From assembly GCA_963082875.1 (NCBI GenBank), contig OY720102.1, forward strand, positions 13,242,990-13,306,989: a stretch of DNA of 64,000 nucleotides. The letters run 5' to 3'. Shown here piece by piece: positions 30,332 to 40,620 of the stretch. The translations under genes and the position numbers were made by a program. Within the stretch, counting starts at the first letter, position 1; each line of letters starts with the position of its first letter. Under the pieces are notes generated by a model. It was not told the origin of the DNA. It was given only the letters and a program-made list of their open reading frames with translations, and made no database searches. Source of the stretch: Corella eumyota. Its lineage: Eukaryota > Chordata > Ascidiacea > Phlebobranchia > Corellidae.

Positions 30332-31654
30332 ATGGTTATGAGCTACGCTAAAGCCTTAGCAAAAGAGACAAGCAATGGGCTAGAAAGGCCCAACTGTCTA
30401 AGCTTTAGAACAGTCAAAAGAACCACAAGGGAAGACCTTCTAAACTATTTGATAGAAAGTAGCATCTCGCTAGAAAACTTTGTTGGAATTTCGATAAGAA
30501 AAGGGAATTTGGTAGATGTAACTTGCAAAACAAGAAAACTAGTGGTGGATTTAGCGGAAGATTTGAACGAAAAATGCAACGCCAGCATATACAGAATAAA
30601 ACTTTACAATACAGACAAAATAAAAGTTACATTAGGATGGGTGCCAATCCCGCTAAGTAACGAAAAAATCCAAGAAGTATTCTCGGAAAGATTCGGGGAA
30701 GTCCACAAAGTTTATTTTCGTAAAGACAGCAAAAACCTTATAACTGGAGTTCGTACAATTCTGATGAACAAAGAAGATTTAAAACCAGATACAATTCCGA
30801 GCTATATCGAAATAGAGGGGTACGAGATGTTTGTGGCATATGAAAATCAAATTTTTACTTGTAAAAATTGCAACGAAAAAGGACACAAATTCGCTAATTG
30901 CCCTAAAAAGTTAGGAGAGTTCCCTAAATTAAGCGCAAGCCAGTCCGTACCAGTTTTATCTCGAGACTCTACAGACGGCAATAATAAAGATAAAATAGAA
31001 GCCGATAAGGAATCACAACCGAACGAGTGCGAGACTGACATAAACATCACTGATAACGAAGCAGACGACACTTTTACACAGGTAACCTACAAACGTAGGC
31101 GTGATACCATCTCCCCTCAAACAGGAAAAAAGCCCAAGGCTTCGAGCCTAAGCGAAAACAAAAAAAATGTGGATTGCCCTGGTTGCAAAAGAGAGGCGTG
31201 GATACTGGAGTCCAACGATAAGTTCCATTGCTGGAATTGCAACTTGAATTATGATGTAGTGACTGCGTGTTGCGCGGACGACGAAAGGTTTTTGGTCCCA
31301 ATTAAAAAAACTATCATAGGATGTGTAAGATGCAATCGTACAATGAGAAAACTCCCTTGCTGCAGGCAGTACTCAAGAGAAGCTGTGAACGATGAGCAGG
31401 TTTACGATTGTGTAACCTGTGACAAGCGATCATTTAGATGTGCATCTGATACATGCAACAACATGAACATTGTGCCCCCGAAGTCAAGAAGTCGCGCCTG
31501 CACTAATAACATCTGTGCAGGAAAAACCATACATTGTGAATGCGGCAAGATTTACTCCGTAACCGTCACTTCGGAGAAGCCGTACACATGTCCCTGTGGA
31601 ATGACGTTTGAAAGGGATACGGATGCCGGGAAAATAGAAGGTAGTAAAACATGA
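30332..31654 (+). CDS. LINE ORF1 protein with CCHC knuckle and long Cys-rich tail
   Basis: 440 residues from the first ATG (30332; a second ATG follows two codons later). Residues about 1-170 resemble the N-terminal nucleic-acid-binding region of Tx1-type ORF1 proteins. A zinc knuckle CKNCNEKGHKFANC lies at about residue 176. An acidic linker follows (about 200-275). From about residue 281 to the end there is a dense run of Cys pairs (CPGCKREAW, CWNCNL, CVRCNRTM, CVTCDKRSF, CECGKIYS, CPCGMTF) that looks like five or six small zinc ribbons. ORF1 proteins bind element RNA and act as chaperones; the role of this tail is unknown. It is intact. Confidence 0.9.
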   Translation: MVMSYAKALAKETSNGLERPNCLSFRTVKRTTREDLLNYLIESSISLENFVGISIRKGNLVDVTCKTRKLVVDLAEDLNEKCNASIYRIKLYNTDKIKVTLGWVPIPLSNEKIQEVFSERFGEVHKVYFRKDSKNLITGVRTILMNKEDLKPDTIPSYIEIEGYEMFVAYENQIFTCKNCNEKGHKFANCPKKLGEFPKLSASQSVPVLSRDSTDGNNKDKIEADKESQPNECETDINITDNEADDTFTQVTYKRRRDTISPQTGKKPKASSLSENKKNVDCPGCKREAWILESNDKFHCWNCNLNYDVVTACCADDERFLVPIKKTIIGCVRCNRTMRKLPCCRQYSREAVNDEQVYDCVTCDKRSFRCASDTCNNMNIVPPKSRSRACTNNICAGKTIHCECGKIYSVTVTSEKPYTCPCGMTFERDTDAGKIEGSKT

Positions 31655-31695
31655 TTGTATTATAGGTTTATTTATTGATTTTTTATTTTATAAGT

Positions 31696-34600
31696 ATGGA
31701 TTTAACAATTGTATCGTATAATGTGGCCGGTCTCCAAGATAAACTTAAAAGAAAAACGGTATTTAATTTTCTGAAACATAAAAAAATCCATATCGCTTGT
31801 TTGCAAGAAACTCACTGTACTATGCAAGATCAAAAACTATGGCAAATGGAATTTGGGGGCGAAATAGAATGGTCGCACGGCACAAGTAGGAGCAAGGGCG
31901 TTGCGATCTGTTTGTCTAGGACTATAAATTACAAAATATATGACGTTATCAAGGATACGGACGGTAGATTTATTATTCTAAACATTAAAATTAATGACGA
32001 ACGATTGACCTTGGCTAGCATATATGCTCCAAACAGTGACGAGCCAAATTTTTTTGCAAATTTATTTTCGAATATTGATAAACTAACATGTTATGATATG
32101 ATAATTGCGGGAGATTTCAACCTAACACTAAATAACGACCTGGATAAACGTGGTGGCGCTTTAGCCCACTCAAACAAACAAGCGCGTGCTAAACTTATTT
32201 CGCTGATGCAAATATATAATCTTAATGACATATTTAGAGTAAAACATCCCAATTTATTAAATTTTTCTCGTATTCAAAATAACCCAAAAGTCGCAAGTCG
32301 AATAGATTTCTTTCTAACCTCTTCAAATTTAATAAACAAAACGCTTAAAGCTAACATCATACCTAGTGTCAGATCAGATCATAAAATAGTAAAATTAACG
32401 CTGTTGCTTGACCCAACACCGCGGGGTAAAGGGTATTGGAAACTTAATATATCCTTGTTGGAAGACGAAAATTACATAAACCTAATTAAAAATGAAATTC
32501 AAAACTATCTTAAACAAAATCAGGAACTCGATACAACGCCACATATTAGATGGGATGCCCTGAAATGCGTACTGCGAGGTGTGTCTATCGCATATTCCTC
32601 ATATAAAAGTAAACAATTTATTAAACAGGAAATTCGCCTTGAAGCGGAATTAATTAAACGGGAAAATTCCTTTCTTAACGATGGAACCTTAAAAAACGAA
32701 AATCAATGGCGCCTAATTAACAATTGTAAACAAAAAATTAACAATCTAGCAATGAATCGTACAAAGGCCGCGATTGTTCGGTCTAGAGCAAAGTGGGCGG
32801 AAGAAGGTGAAAAGAACACGAAATATTTTTTAAAAAAGCGCCACGGAGATAAAAAAATTATTAACCGATTAAAAGTTCAAAATTCCATTTTGACGGACCA
32901 ACATTCTATTTTAAAAGAGCTCTCGATATTTTATAAAAACTTGTTTGCTCGGAAAAAAGATATATATCCGTTGGATAAAATCCGACACTTTCTAACAAAC
33001 CTTAACCTGCCGAAGCTATCAGAGCCCCAAAGAACTGCAACCGAGTCTCTTATAAGTAAAAATGAGTGCCATAAAAGCATGAAAAGTATGAAAACAAACA
33101 AATCTCCTGGCCCTGATGGGTTTCCTATTGAATTTTATTCAAAATTTTGGTCAGAGTTGCAGGACCCATTACTTAAATGTTATAAATATTCGCAGGCCAC
33201 CGGCACTTTAAGTGAATCTCAATGCCAAGGTGTGGTTACCTTAATAGCTAAACCGAACAAAGATACTCTTTTTGCCATAAACTATAGACCTATAACCCTA
33301 CTAAATGCAGACTATAAAATACTAGCTAAATTAATTAACTCTAGAATTAAACAGCACATTGATGATCTAGTCTCTTGAGACCAGACTGGGTTTATACCGG
33401 GCAGATATATAGGGGAAAATTTAAGACTTATATTCAATGTTATTGATTATGTGGATAATTTAAATCTTCCTGGGGCGATTATTGCCCTAGATATATATAA
33501 AGCTTTTGATACCTTAGACTGGGTTTTCATGAAAGAGGTTCTAATACAATTTGGATTTGGCCCATATGTACTATCATGGTTAAATACATTTTATAGATGG
33601 CCTAAATGCTCAGTTATCAATAATAATTTTCTATCCAGCTATTTTTCTATACAGAGGGGGGTGCGCCAGGGCGATCCGTTATCACCAACGCTGTTTGTTC
33701 TTTGCATAGAATGTCTGGCAACGGCAATACGAATCAACAAATCTATTCAAGGTATTAAAATAAATGAAGACCGGCTTAAAGTATCGCTCTTAGCTGATGA
33801 CACTTTGGTGTTTCTCAACGGTGACTCGGATGAATTTGATAAAGTCTTTGAAACTGTAAATCTTTTCGGGGACATCTCCGGGTGTAAGATGAACATAGAA
33901 AAATGCCAAGCCTTTTATATTGGCGCAAGTAGAAATAACCAAGATCATCCCTTCGCCTCCGCTGGCCTTCAATGGCCGTCGGATAACATTAAATATTTGG
34001 GCGTTTGCATACCGATTTCCAAATACATTAGTGATAAACAATTCTTCAACTTAAACTTTAGCGAAACATTTAACAAAATTGCAAACATACTCCAAATCTG
34101 GTCCTCTCGGGGCCTTACTTTAATCGGAAAAACAACAATAATCAAAAGCCTAGTTATACCTACTTTAATATATAAACTTAGCGTTGTACCAGTGTTGCCA
34201 CCAAAGGCTTTTTTGGCAAAATTAAAAAGAAAATTGTTTGTTTTTATTTGGGGTTCCAAATGGGAACGTGTGAAACGCGAAACACTACATCTTCATTATA
34301 AAGAGGGAGGAATTAATATGATTGATATAGAAAGTTACATCTTAGCCTTATACACACGTTGGGCAGCAAAACTCTTTGATAAGAACTTTAAGTCTCAATG
34401 GAAAAACATAGAAAGTGCGTCAGGAAACCTGCAAACAATTGCGAATGTGATGTGTTCCAAACTGATTTACAACCATAAAGACATAACGAGGATTTTACCG
34501 CTTCGTAACTTACGAACAACAGCACAACTATTAAAAATAATGTTACCACCTGACGATGTCGCCGAACCAATATTTCTTAATAAGACCACTAAATATCGAG

Positions 34601-35463
34601 GAAAATATCTCTTTAACCCCAACTGGCTACAACGTGGATTGACCGACCTCTCACAACTATATACAAACAATGGCGAACACATTGAATTTAGCGACCTAGT
34701 TTTAAAATATAACATTGGAAATACAAATGACGATTACATTTTTTATATAAAACTAAAATCCAAGCTACCATATGTTGACGACTCTTATTTTAACAATAAC
34801 ACGCGCTCAGGTTTAAAATACATAGATGATATTTTACTTTTTCTTAAAACATACGGCGGTACAGTTAAGTCTATTTACAATTACCAATTAAATAATACAA
34901 AAACTCCGATAAAACAAAAATTAAAATGGCAATCTACTATTAACGACCCGAGTTTAAACGAACACGTATGGAAATCAGTCTATAAACTAACGGCGGACAC
35001 AAGTTTGACGACTAGATTGCGATCTTTTCAAATTAAATTAAACCTTAGGGCCATAGTTACTAACGATGCTCTCTTTGCGTTTGGGGTGAAGACCACGCCG
35101 GTATGTTCCTTTTGTAAAGCCGAAAGTGAGACCATTTACCATATTTTTTGTAAATGCCCAGTAACCAACGTGTTCTGGGAAGATGCCATATCCTGGATTG
35201 CGGCCACATTAAGACTTCCTTTAATTATTTCTAACAGCGAACGTTTGTTTGGAGTGGTCTCGCATGATCACTCTCATTCGTTAATTAATTTATTATTATT
35301 ATGCTCTAGATATATTGTTTATATTTGTAAATATGCTGAACGGACACCAACAATTAGGGAACTTATTTTTTTTGTAACCAACTTAAGAGATTGTGATTTG
35401 TATCGTTATAAAAAATTTAAAAAAATGGAAAAATTTTTTACAAAATGGTCAACTTTGCCTTAA
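31696..35463 (+). CDS. LINE ORF2 protein: APE endonuclease, reverse transcriptase, zf-RVT
   Basis: 1,255 codons from the ATG at 31696, interrupted by one in-frame TGA at 33376-33378, between DDLVS and DQTGFIPGR; the frame is the same on both sides. The endonuclease has LQETHC, IIAGDFNLTL and SDHKIVKL. The RT has TGFIPGR, the motif-A Asp in IALDIYKAFDTLDW, GVRQGDPLSPTLF, and the catalytic ADDT in SLLADDTLVFL. A C-terminal zinc finger of the zf-RVT type follows: CSFCKAESETIYHIFCKC. It nicks target DNA and primes reverse transcription there. Apart from the one stop it is full length, suggesting recent activity of the family. Confidence 0.93.
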
Positions 35464-35569
35464 ACTATGTTTATGTTTGTATTTAGCTATTTAAAATTTT
35501 TAATATTTGTTTTTTGATATGTACTACTACGTGCTACGCTATTCTTTCCTGTGTTGTACTGTGTGTCGA

Positions 35570-35603
<34 letters not shown>

Positions 35604-36531
35604 CTTGGTATCACGTGATCGCGGCCACAAAAATGCAGGTAAACAAAACTTAGTTGTTCACTGCTTTAATATTGGGTTAGTGTGCAAAAGATCTCTGGTT
35701 TGAGCACCACCACAGCTGTATATAAGTTCGGTTATAACTAATATGTCTCTGCATGTTCTTACTGAAAGATTAGGTTTTAAGTTTAGTGAAAATATTGGTT
35801 TATATTTTGGTTATGTTAAAAAATTCTAATAAATTAACTTGTACTCTGACTATAACTTATATTGTACAGGAGTCCCCTTTTTTGGTTGAGGGAAACACCT
35901 ACTTTCTGTGTGACGAAACCCCAAAATTATCTTACCTGAGATTAAACTTGAAATTCTACAAGCATTTGGGTTTCACCATCCACAAGAGGGAGCCAGTGTT
36001 GCTGTTTTGATTGTTTATCCTCATTTCAACGTTGGTTGTTTGGTGTTGTCAGGTGCTGGGTTGGTTTGGGGTCAAAAAAGAGGAAAATATTTAGTTTATT
36101 GAGTAGATTTTAGCTGGGTTACTGTCATAAAGGTTTCACTTAAAACATATTCGCAAAAACACCATTTAACAAAAACATCGACCTAAATTTTGGTTAAATG
36201 TCGTGGTGTAAAACTTATCCTTTTGAAATAAACCCCATACCTATTTGGATAATACTTTGGTTACGAGGGTCAGTATGTTAAGTTATTACAAGGGTTAAAC
36301 ATTTATTTTATGTATAATACTTTTAATGATAAACCTCTTTGTGATTTTCAGCCCAATATTACACCAAACATGGCCAAGTTGTCCTGCACAAGATTCACCG
36401 TCTCCAATTAAAAGTTTGTGGAACATTTTGGCTACAAACCAAAGTATAGTTGGCCTGAATCGTTGAATATAATGAAGGAATATGTGAACAAGATTGTAAA
36501 TGAAGTAGAAAATAATAACTTAAAAAAATAA

Positions 36532-36947
36532 ATTAATTTATATATATGTGATTCAATTTTGTTGGTATGTTTGTATTAGAATTTTTGTTGTGAATTAAAA
36601 TAAAGACAACGTGCAATAAACTTGAAGTTTTTAATGGAGGATAAATTATATAGATATGTGAGTCAGTTATGACGTCGGTCGTAAATACGTCATCCACTCT
36701 CTGTATATAAACAACTGATCCACGTGCCGCGTTATTCAAAGTTGAAGGTTTTGGTTCGAAGCTTGTTTGTGTGTGAGTTGCCTGGCGAGTGACTTTACTT
36801 TAGTAAATTGAAATTCAATTTCTATTTAAGAAGCAGTCATCTTTAATAGCAGATTAGAAAACGTAGAATTGTTAATTTTATTAAGCCAAATTTGCTAAAG
36901 ATTTATTGAATTAGAATATTTTAGCGTTTTAGAACGTTAAATTTTTA
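36532..36947. other. AT-rich stretch with a promoter-like cluster
   Basis: No open frame. At 36670-36676 there is a CRE-like tgacgtc, at 36687-36694 tacgtcat, and at 36704-36710 tatataa. This could be a gene promoter or part of an LTR, but no coding sequence follows. Confidence 0.3.
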
Positions 36948-37443
36948 TTTTTTTTGTATATATCTTTATTCTCGATGTGGGAAAGTCAAATGCGCGACTT
37001 AAATATAGAGTAACATCAGTTACTTCGACCCAGTCTTGGGTTGCCTGTGGTAGTTTGGGATATTATATAGGTTATAATAACCGATAATTATACTGCTGAT
37101 CCAGTCTGGAAAGTGGGGCAGCGTGCACGCACAAGATTTTTTCGTTAAAAAATGCACTCCTGTAATTGGCGTTTTGCACGCCTGGCATTAAAGGTTAATT
37201 TAAAATTATAGGTAAATACGCTAACATAAATTTTAGTACGCGTGCACGCTGGCATGCACAAGATCTCGTCGATAACTGCCCTACTTTCCAGACTGACTGC
37301 TGATTAATTGCTGGCTCAACAGGAGTTCATATCGTTTATAGCGCCTTACTCAAGGGCGCTACAGCATGAGATCAGTGGGGACTGAACCAACGACCCCATG
37401 TGTGGTGTAGCAAGTGTTCTTACCACTACACCACGCCGCCGAA
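36948..37443 (-). repeat. tRNA-derived SINE, reverse orientation, split by a MITE
   Basis: Same family as 29,743-30,058 with the head on the right ('cactacaccacgccgcc', about 37,423-37,439). It is interrupted at 37,101-37,295 by a small inverted-repeat element; both flanks align to the uninterrupted copy. Confidence 0.87.
37101..37295. mobile_element. MITE with 20-bp inverted ends, nested in SINE
   Basis: 195 bp, with left end ccagtctggaaagtggggca and right end ccctactttccagactg in inverse, and the 9-base direct repeat actgctgat on both sides (37092-37100, 37296-37304). Internal sequence has inverted 'cgtgcacgc' blocks. Short inverted ends with an 8-9 bp duplication suggest a hAT-type non-autonomous element. 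Confidence 0.8.
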
Positions 37444-38354
37444 CTTTATATGCGTTTAACATTTTTTTTTCTAAATGATGATTTAGTTTGTGATATTTTA
37501 ATTAAATTTTTTTATTTAGCACAGAGTTAAGTGTGTAAAACTATTATTATTATATGTTAATTTAATGTGAATAATTTCCGAATTGGTTTCAAAATCTTAG
37601 TTTGCTGTGGGTTGGGGAAAAAAGAAGTTTGGACTGGAAGAAAATTATTTTCATAAAGTTTCTAGAGAGACATATGCTGTATAGTCGTCCAAACTGAATA
37701 CTTTCATAGTGGTGGGGAGGATATTCTTTGCTGAAATTTCAAGTAAAATAACTTAAATTAATTTTTTCTAATAAGTTGTTAAATATTTCTTGTTAACTAT
37801 AAATCTAAAATTTGTAAAACACTAGGTTTAAAATCGTTTAATTATAAAGAAGTTTTTAATATGTTTCATTTATTCTCTTATTTTTGGAAAATTTTGTTCT
37901 AAATTTTAATTTATTTTTTTTAGGTTTTAAAGTAAACTCAAAAAATTCAACTTTCGAAAACAGTAACAATATTTTTTTAGGTTTTTACTTTATGTTTAGC
38001 ATATTGCTAAATATATTTTTTCTGAAACTTTTTAAGACAATTTTGTTTTTAGAAGAAACTTCTGGCAACCTGTGAGTTGTAGAAACCAAACACCTGACAC
38101 TTTCTTAGGCAGCTTTTCTATGTATTTATTAACCAAAAATTTAATCAAAACTATTACAAAAAGTCAATTTAGAATTTGTAAATTTTAACCATTAGCCATT
38201 TTTTTTAATTAAAACTATTAAAATTCTGTTGTTAAATATTTAAAAATAAAATTTTGATTTTTTAAAAATTGGTCTTAAAAATATGGTTTGAATATGACCC
38301 CCTATTTAAGAACAAAAGTTAACTTTTATTTTGATTAAACATTTTATTATTAAG
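37444..38354. other. AT-rich stretch, nothing recognised
   Basis: Only short chance frames are present (for example at 37,884-38,075). No splice-supported exon, element end or repeat is visible. Confidence 0.4.
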
Positions 38355-40010
38355 GTTTCGGCACCAATCATTTTCCTGGGTAAACAACCACTTCCTGTGA
38401 CTACGTGACTTTGGAAAACAGCCACATCATCTTAAAGCAGCCAAGAACCACAAGGTTAATATTTTTTTATTAATAATTTGTGTGCCACGCTGTTTGGAGC
38501 AGTGGGTTTGGTGCAAAGAATATTCTACCATAAGGTAGTTAAAAATGGGTTATATTACTTTAAACATACATGATTTATGGCATTATCAACAAACCAGGCA
38601 TATTCGTTAAAGTTATGGCGCCATTTCTTTGGTAAACAATAAACTTTTCTGTGCCACGTTGTACAAGGGCGGTAGCTTTATTCCAGAGGTTATTTTAGCA
38701 CGAGTTAATTGCTTTGTTTTAGTAAAACTTACTTATTTAAGATATTTTTTTCTGTTTTAAATAAAACAATTCTTTGTGTTTGGAGCTAAACTCTTTACAT
38801 AAAAACCATCTTAACCCTTACATCTAAACCCCAATATTTAAACCTCTTTAATAAATCTTTTTGTTTAAACTTTTTTATCTAAACCCTTCTGTTAATTTAA
38901 AATGGGTAAATGTAAACCATCATTCATTTTTAACAAACCATTTGTTATTTTTTTAATAAAACTTTTAAAACTTTGCTCCTACTTATTTAAAAAAACTATT
39001 ACACCAGGTATATTTACTTGCAGGCAGTTAAAACTTGTTTGTAGTTATTTGGCATTAGTGAGTTTTATATTGAATGAACTTTTTATTAATATTTAGGTTT
39101 TAGCACCAATCACCTTTCTGTGTTAACAAATATTTTCTGTTTCTCTGTGACTTTAAAAAACAGCCACTCTGTCTAAATTGCAGCATAGAAAACACAAGGT
39201 TATTATTTTTTTATTTTTTTTGTAAGTCGTGTTGTGTAAGATGGTTTTGGTTCAAAGTTTATTCTAGCATGAGGTAATGACTTTGTTATAGTTAAACTTG
39301 GCCTTATTTTAAGGATACTATTAAAGGTATTTTTCTTGTTAAGGGTATTTTGTTTTAGGTGAAAAAAATTTTATTTTTTGTGTTTGTAGCACAAGAATGT
39401 TTAAGATTTTTGTATAGTATTCTCCACATTTTAAAGCTTTACATTTTAAATCTTAACCCTTGACAATTTAAAAATTGTTAAAATAAACTATTAGCCATTT
39501 TTCAATTAAAACTATTAAAATTCTGTTGCTAATTATTTTCAAATGAAATTAAATTAAAAGTTTCTTAAATTGGGTCTAGTTAATAATTTGTGTGCCACGT
39601 TGTTTGGAGCGGTGGCTTTGGTGCAAAGATTATTCTACCATAAGGTAGTTAAAAATGGGTTATATTACTTTAAACATACATGATTTATGGCATTATCAAC
39701 AAACCAGGCATTCGTTAAAGTTATGGCGCCATTTCTTTGGTAAACAATAAACTTTTCTGTGCCACATTGTACAAGCAGTGGCTTTATTCCAGAGGTTATT
39801 CTAGCATAATTTAGCTAAAAATGGGTTATATTACTTTAAATATACATGATTTATGGCATTATCCACAAACCAATCATATTCGTTAAAGTTATGGCGCCAT
39901 TTCTTTAGTAAACAATAAACTTTTCTGTGCCACGTTGTACAAGGGCGGTGGCTTTGTCTTTTAGTAAAAATCTATTTACTTGTGGTTTTAATCAAGTTTT
40001 TATAATTTCC
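38355..40010. repeat. Degenerate repeat family left of the minisatellite
   Basis: A unit containing 'catgatttatggcattat', 'cgttaaagttatggcgccat' and 'aacttttctgtgccac' occurs at about 38,570-38,690, 39,680-39,790 and 39,845-39,960. A second unit, 'gcaccaatca...acagccac', occurs at about 38,360-38,455 and 39,100-39,200. Spacers differ. Both units recur on the other side of the minisatellite. No coding capacity is seen. Confidence 0.75.
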
Positions 40011-40620
40011 AGGAATTGTTGTTCACAGTTTTGCAAGATTCAGCATTTTTATAACATTGTTAACTTTATTCGTGACAATGTTTGACTTTAGTGTTTTTTG
40101 TTTACGGTGTATACATATTGGTTGCACGTACAAACTTTAAATTTGTTAAACGGGTAAACATGCTGATTGTTAAACCCCTTACACTTAAACCCCTTACATT
40201 TTAACCTCTTACATTTAAACCCCTTACATTTAAACCCCTTACATTTAAACCCCTTACATTTAAATCCCTTACATTTAAACCCCTTTTACATTTAAACCTC
40301 TTACATTTAAACCCCTTACATTAAAACCCCTTACATTTAAACCCCTTACATTTAAACCCCTTTCATTTAAACCCCTTTTACATTTAAACCCCTTACATTT
40401 AAACCCCTTACATTTAAATCCCTTACATTTAAACCCCTTTTGCATTTAAACTTCTTACATTTAAACCCCTTACATTAAAACCCCTTACATTTAAACCTCT
40501 TACATTTAAACCCCTTACATTAAAACCCCTTACATTTAAATCCCTTACATTTAAACCCCTACATTTAAACCTCTTAAATTTAAACTTTCTACATTTTAAC
40601 CCCTTACATTTAAACCCCTT

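Larger units (their letters stand above)
30279..35601 (+). mobile_element. LINE retrotransposon of the L1/Tx1 type, full length, nearly intact
   Basis: About 5.3 kb, ending in an A run (35573-35601). A perfect 12-bp target duplication, gacttggtatca, lies at 30267-30278 and 35602-35613. Removing the insert would restore the coding text of a 3-beta-HSD exon (VENVTWYH followed by VIAATKMQ), which fixes the ends exactly. Two ORFs: ORF1 with a zinc knuckle, ORF2 with endonuclease and RT. APE-type endonuclease with two ORFs indicates the L1/Tx1 group; the precise clade needs a tree. Confidence 0.95.
29219..36531 (+). pseudogene. 3-beta-hydroxysteroid dehydrogenase/isomerase-like pseudogene
   Basis: Exon-like blocks: 29219-29377, 29507-29737, 30109-30278 joined to 35614-35638 across a LINE, 35870 to about 36100, and about 36353-36531. 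They read as the short-chain dehydrogenase of the 3-beta-HSD family: VTDRSSLMSVVQGCHVV, NVLEACCANNVGYCLYTSS, GPK, MEPLVGASEDT, MCGIYGENDN, YVENVTWYHVIAATKMQ, and a C-terminal membrane segment. The family oxidises 3-beta-hydroxysteroids with NAD in the ER or mitochondrion. The N-terminal Rossmann exon with GGxGFLG is missing. In-frame stops occur after VVDH (about 29,333), after EAFGPK, after PVLLF (36010) and in the last block, and a frameshift lies near 29,665. Splice sites are still good, so inactivation may be fairly recent. Confidence 0.85.

Noticed and set aside
35786-36010. Open frame as a separate small gene
   Set aside because: Its coding part from 35870 is a 3-beta-HSD-like exon with an acceptor; the upstream part is intron.
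37884-39096. Short hydrophobic open frames
   Set aside because: Low-complexity AT-rich frames without splice support, repeats or similarity; partly inside a degenerate repeat family.
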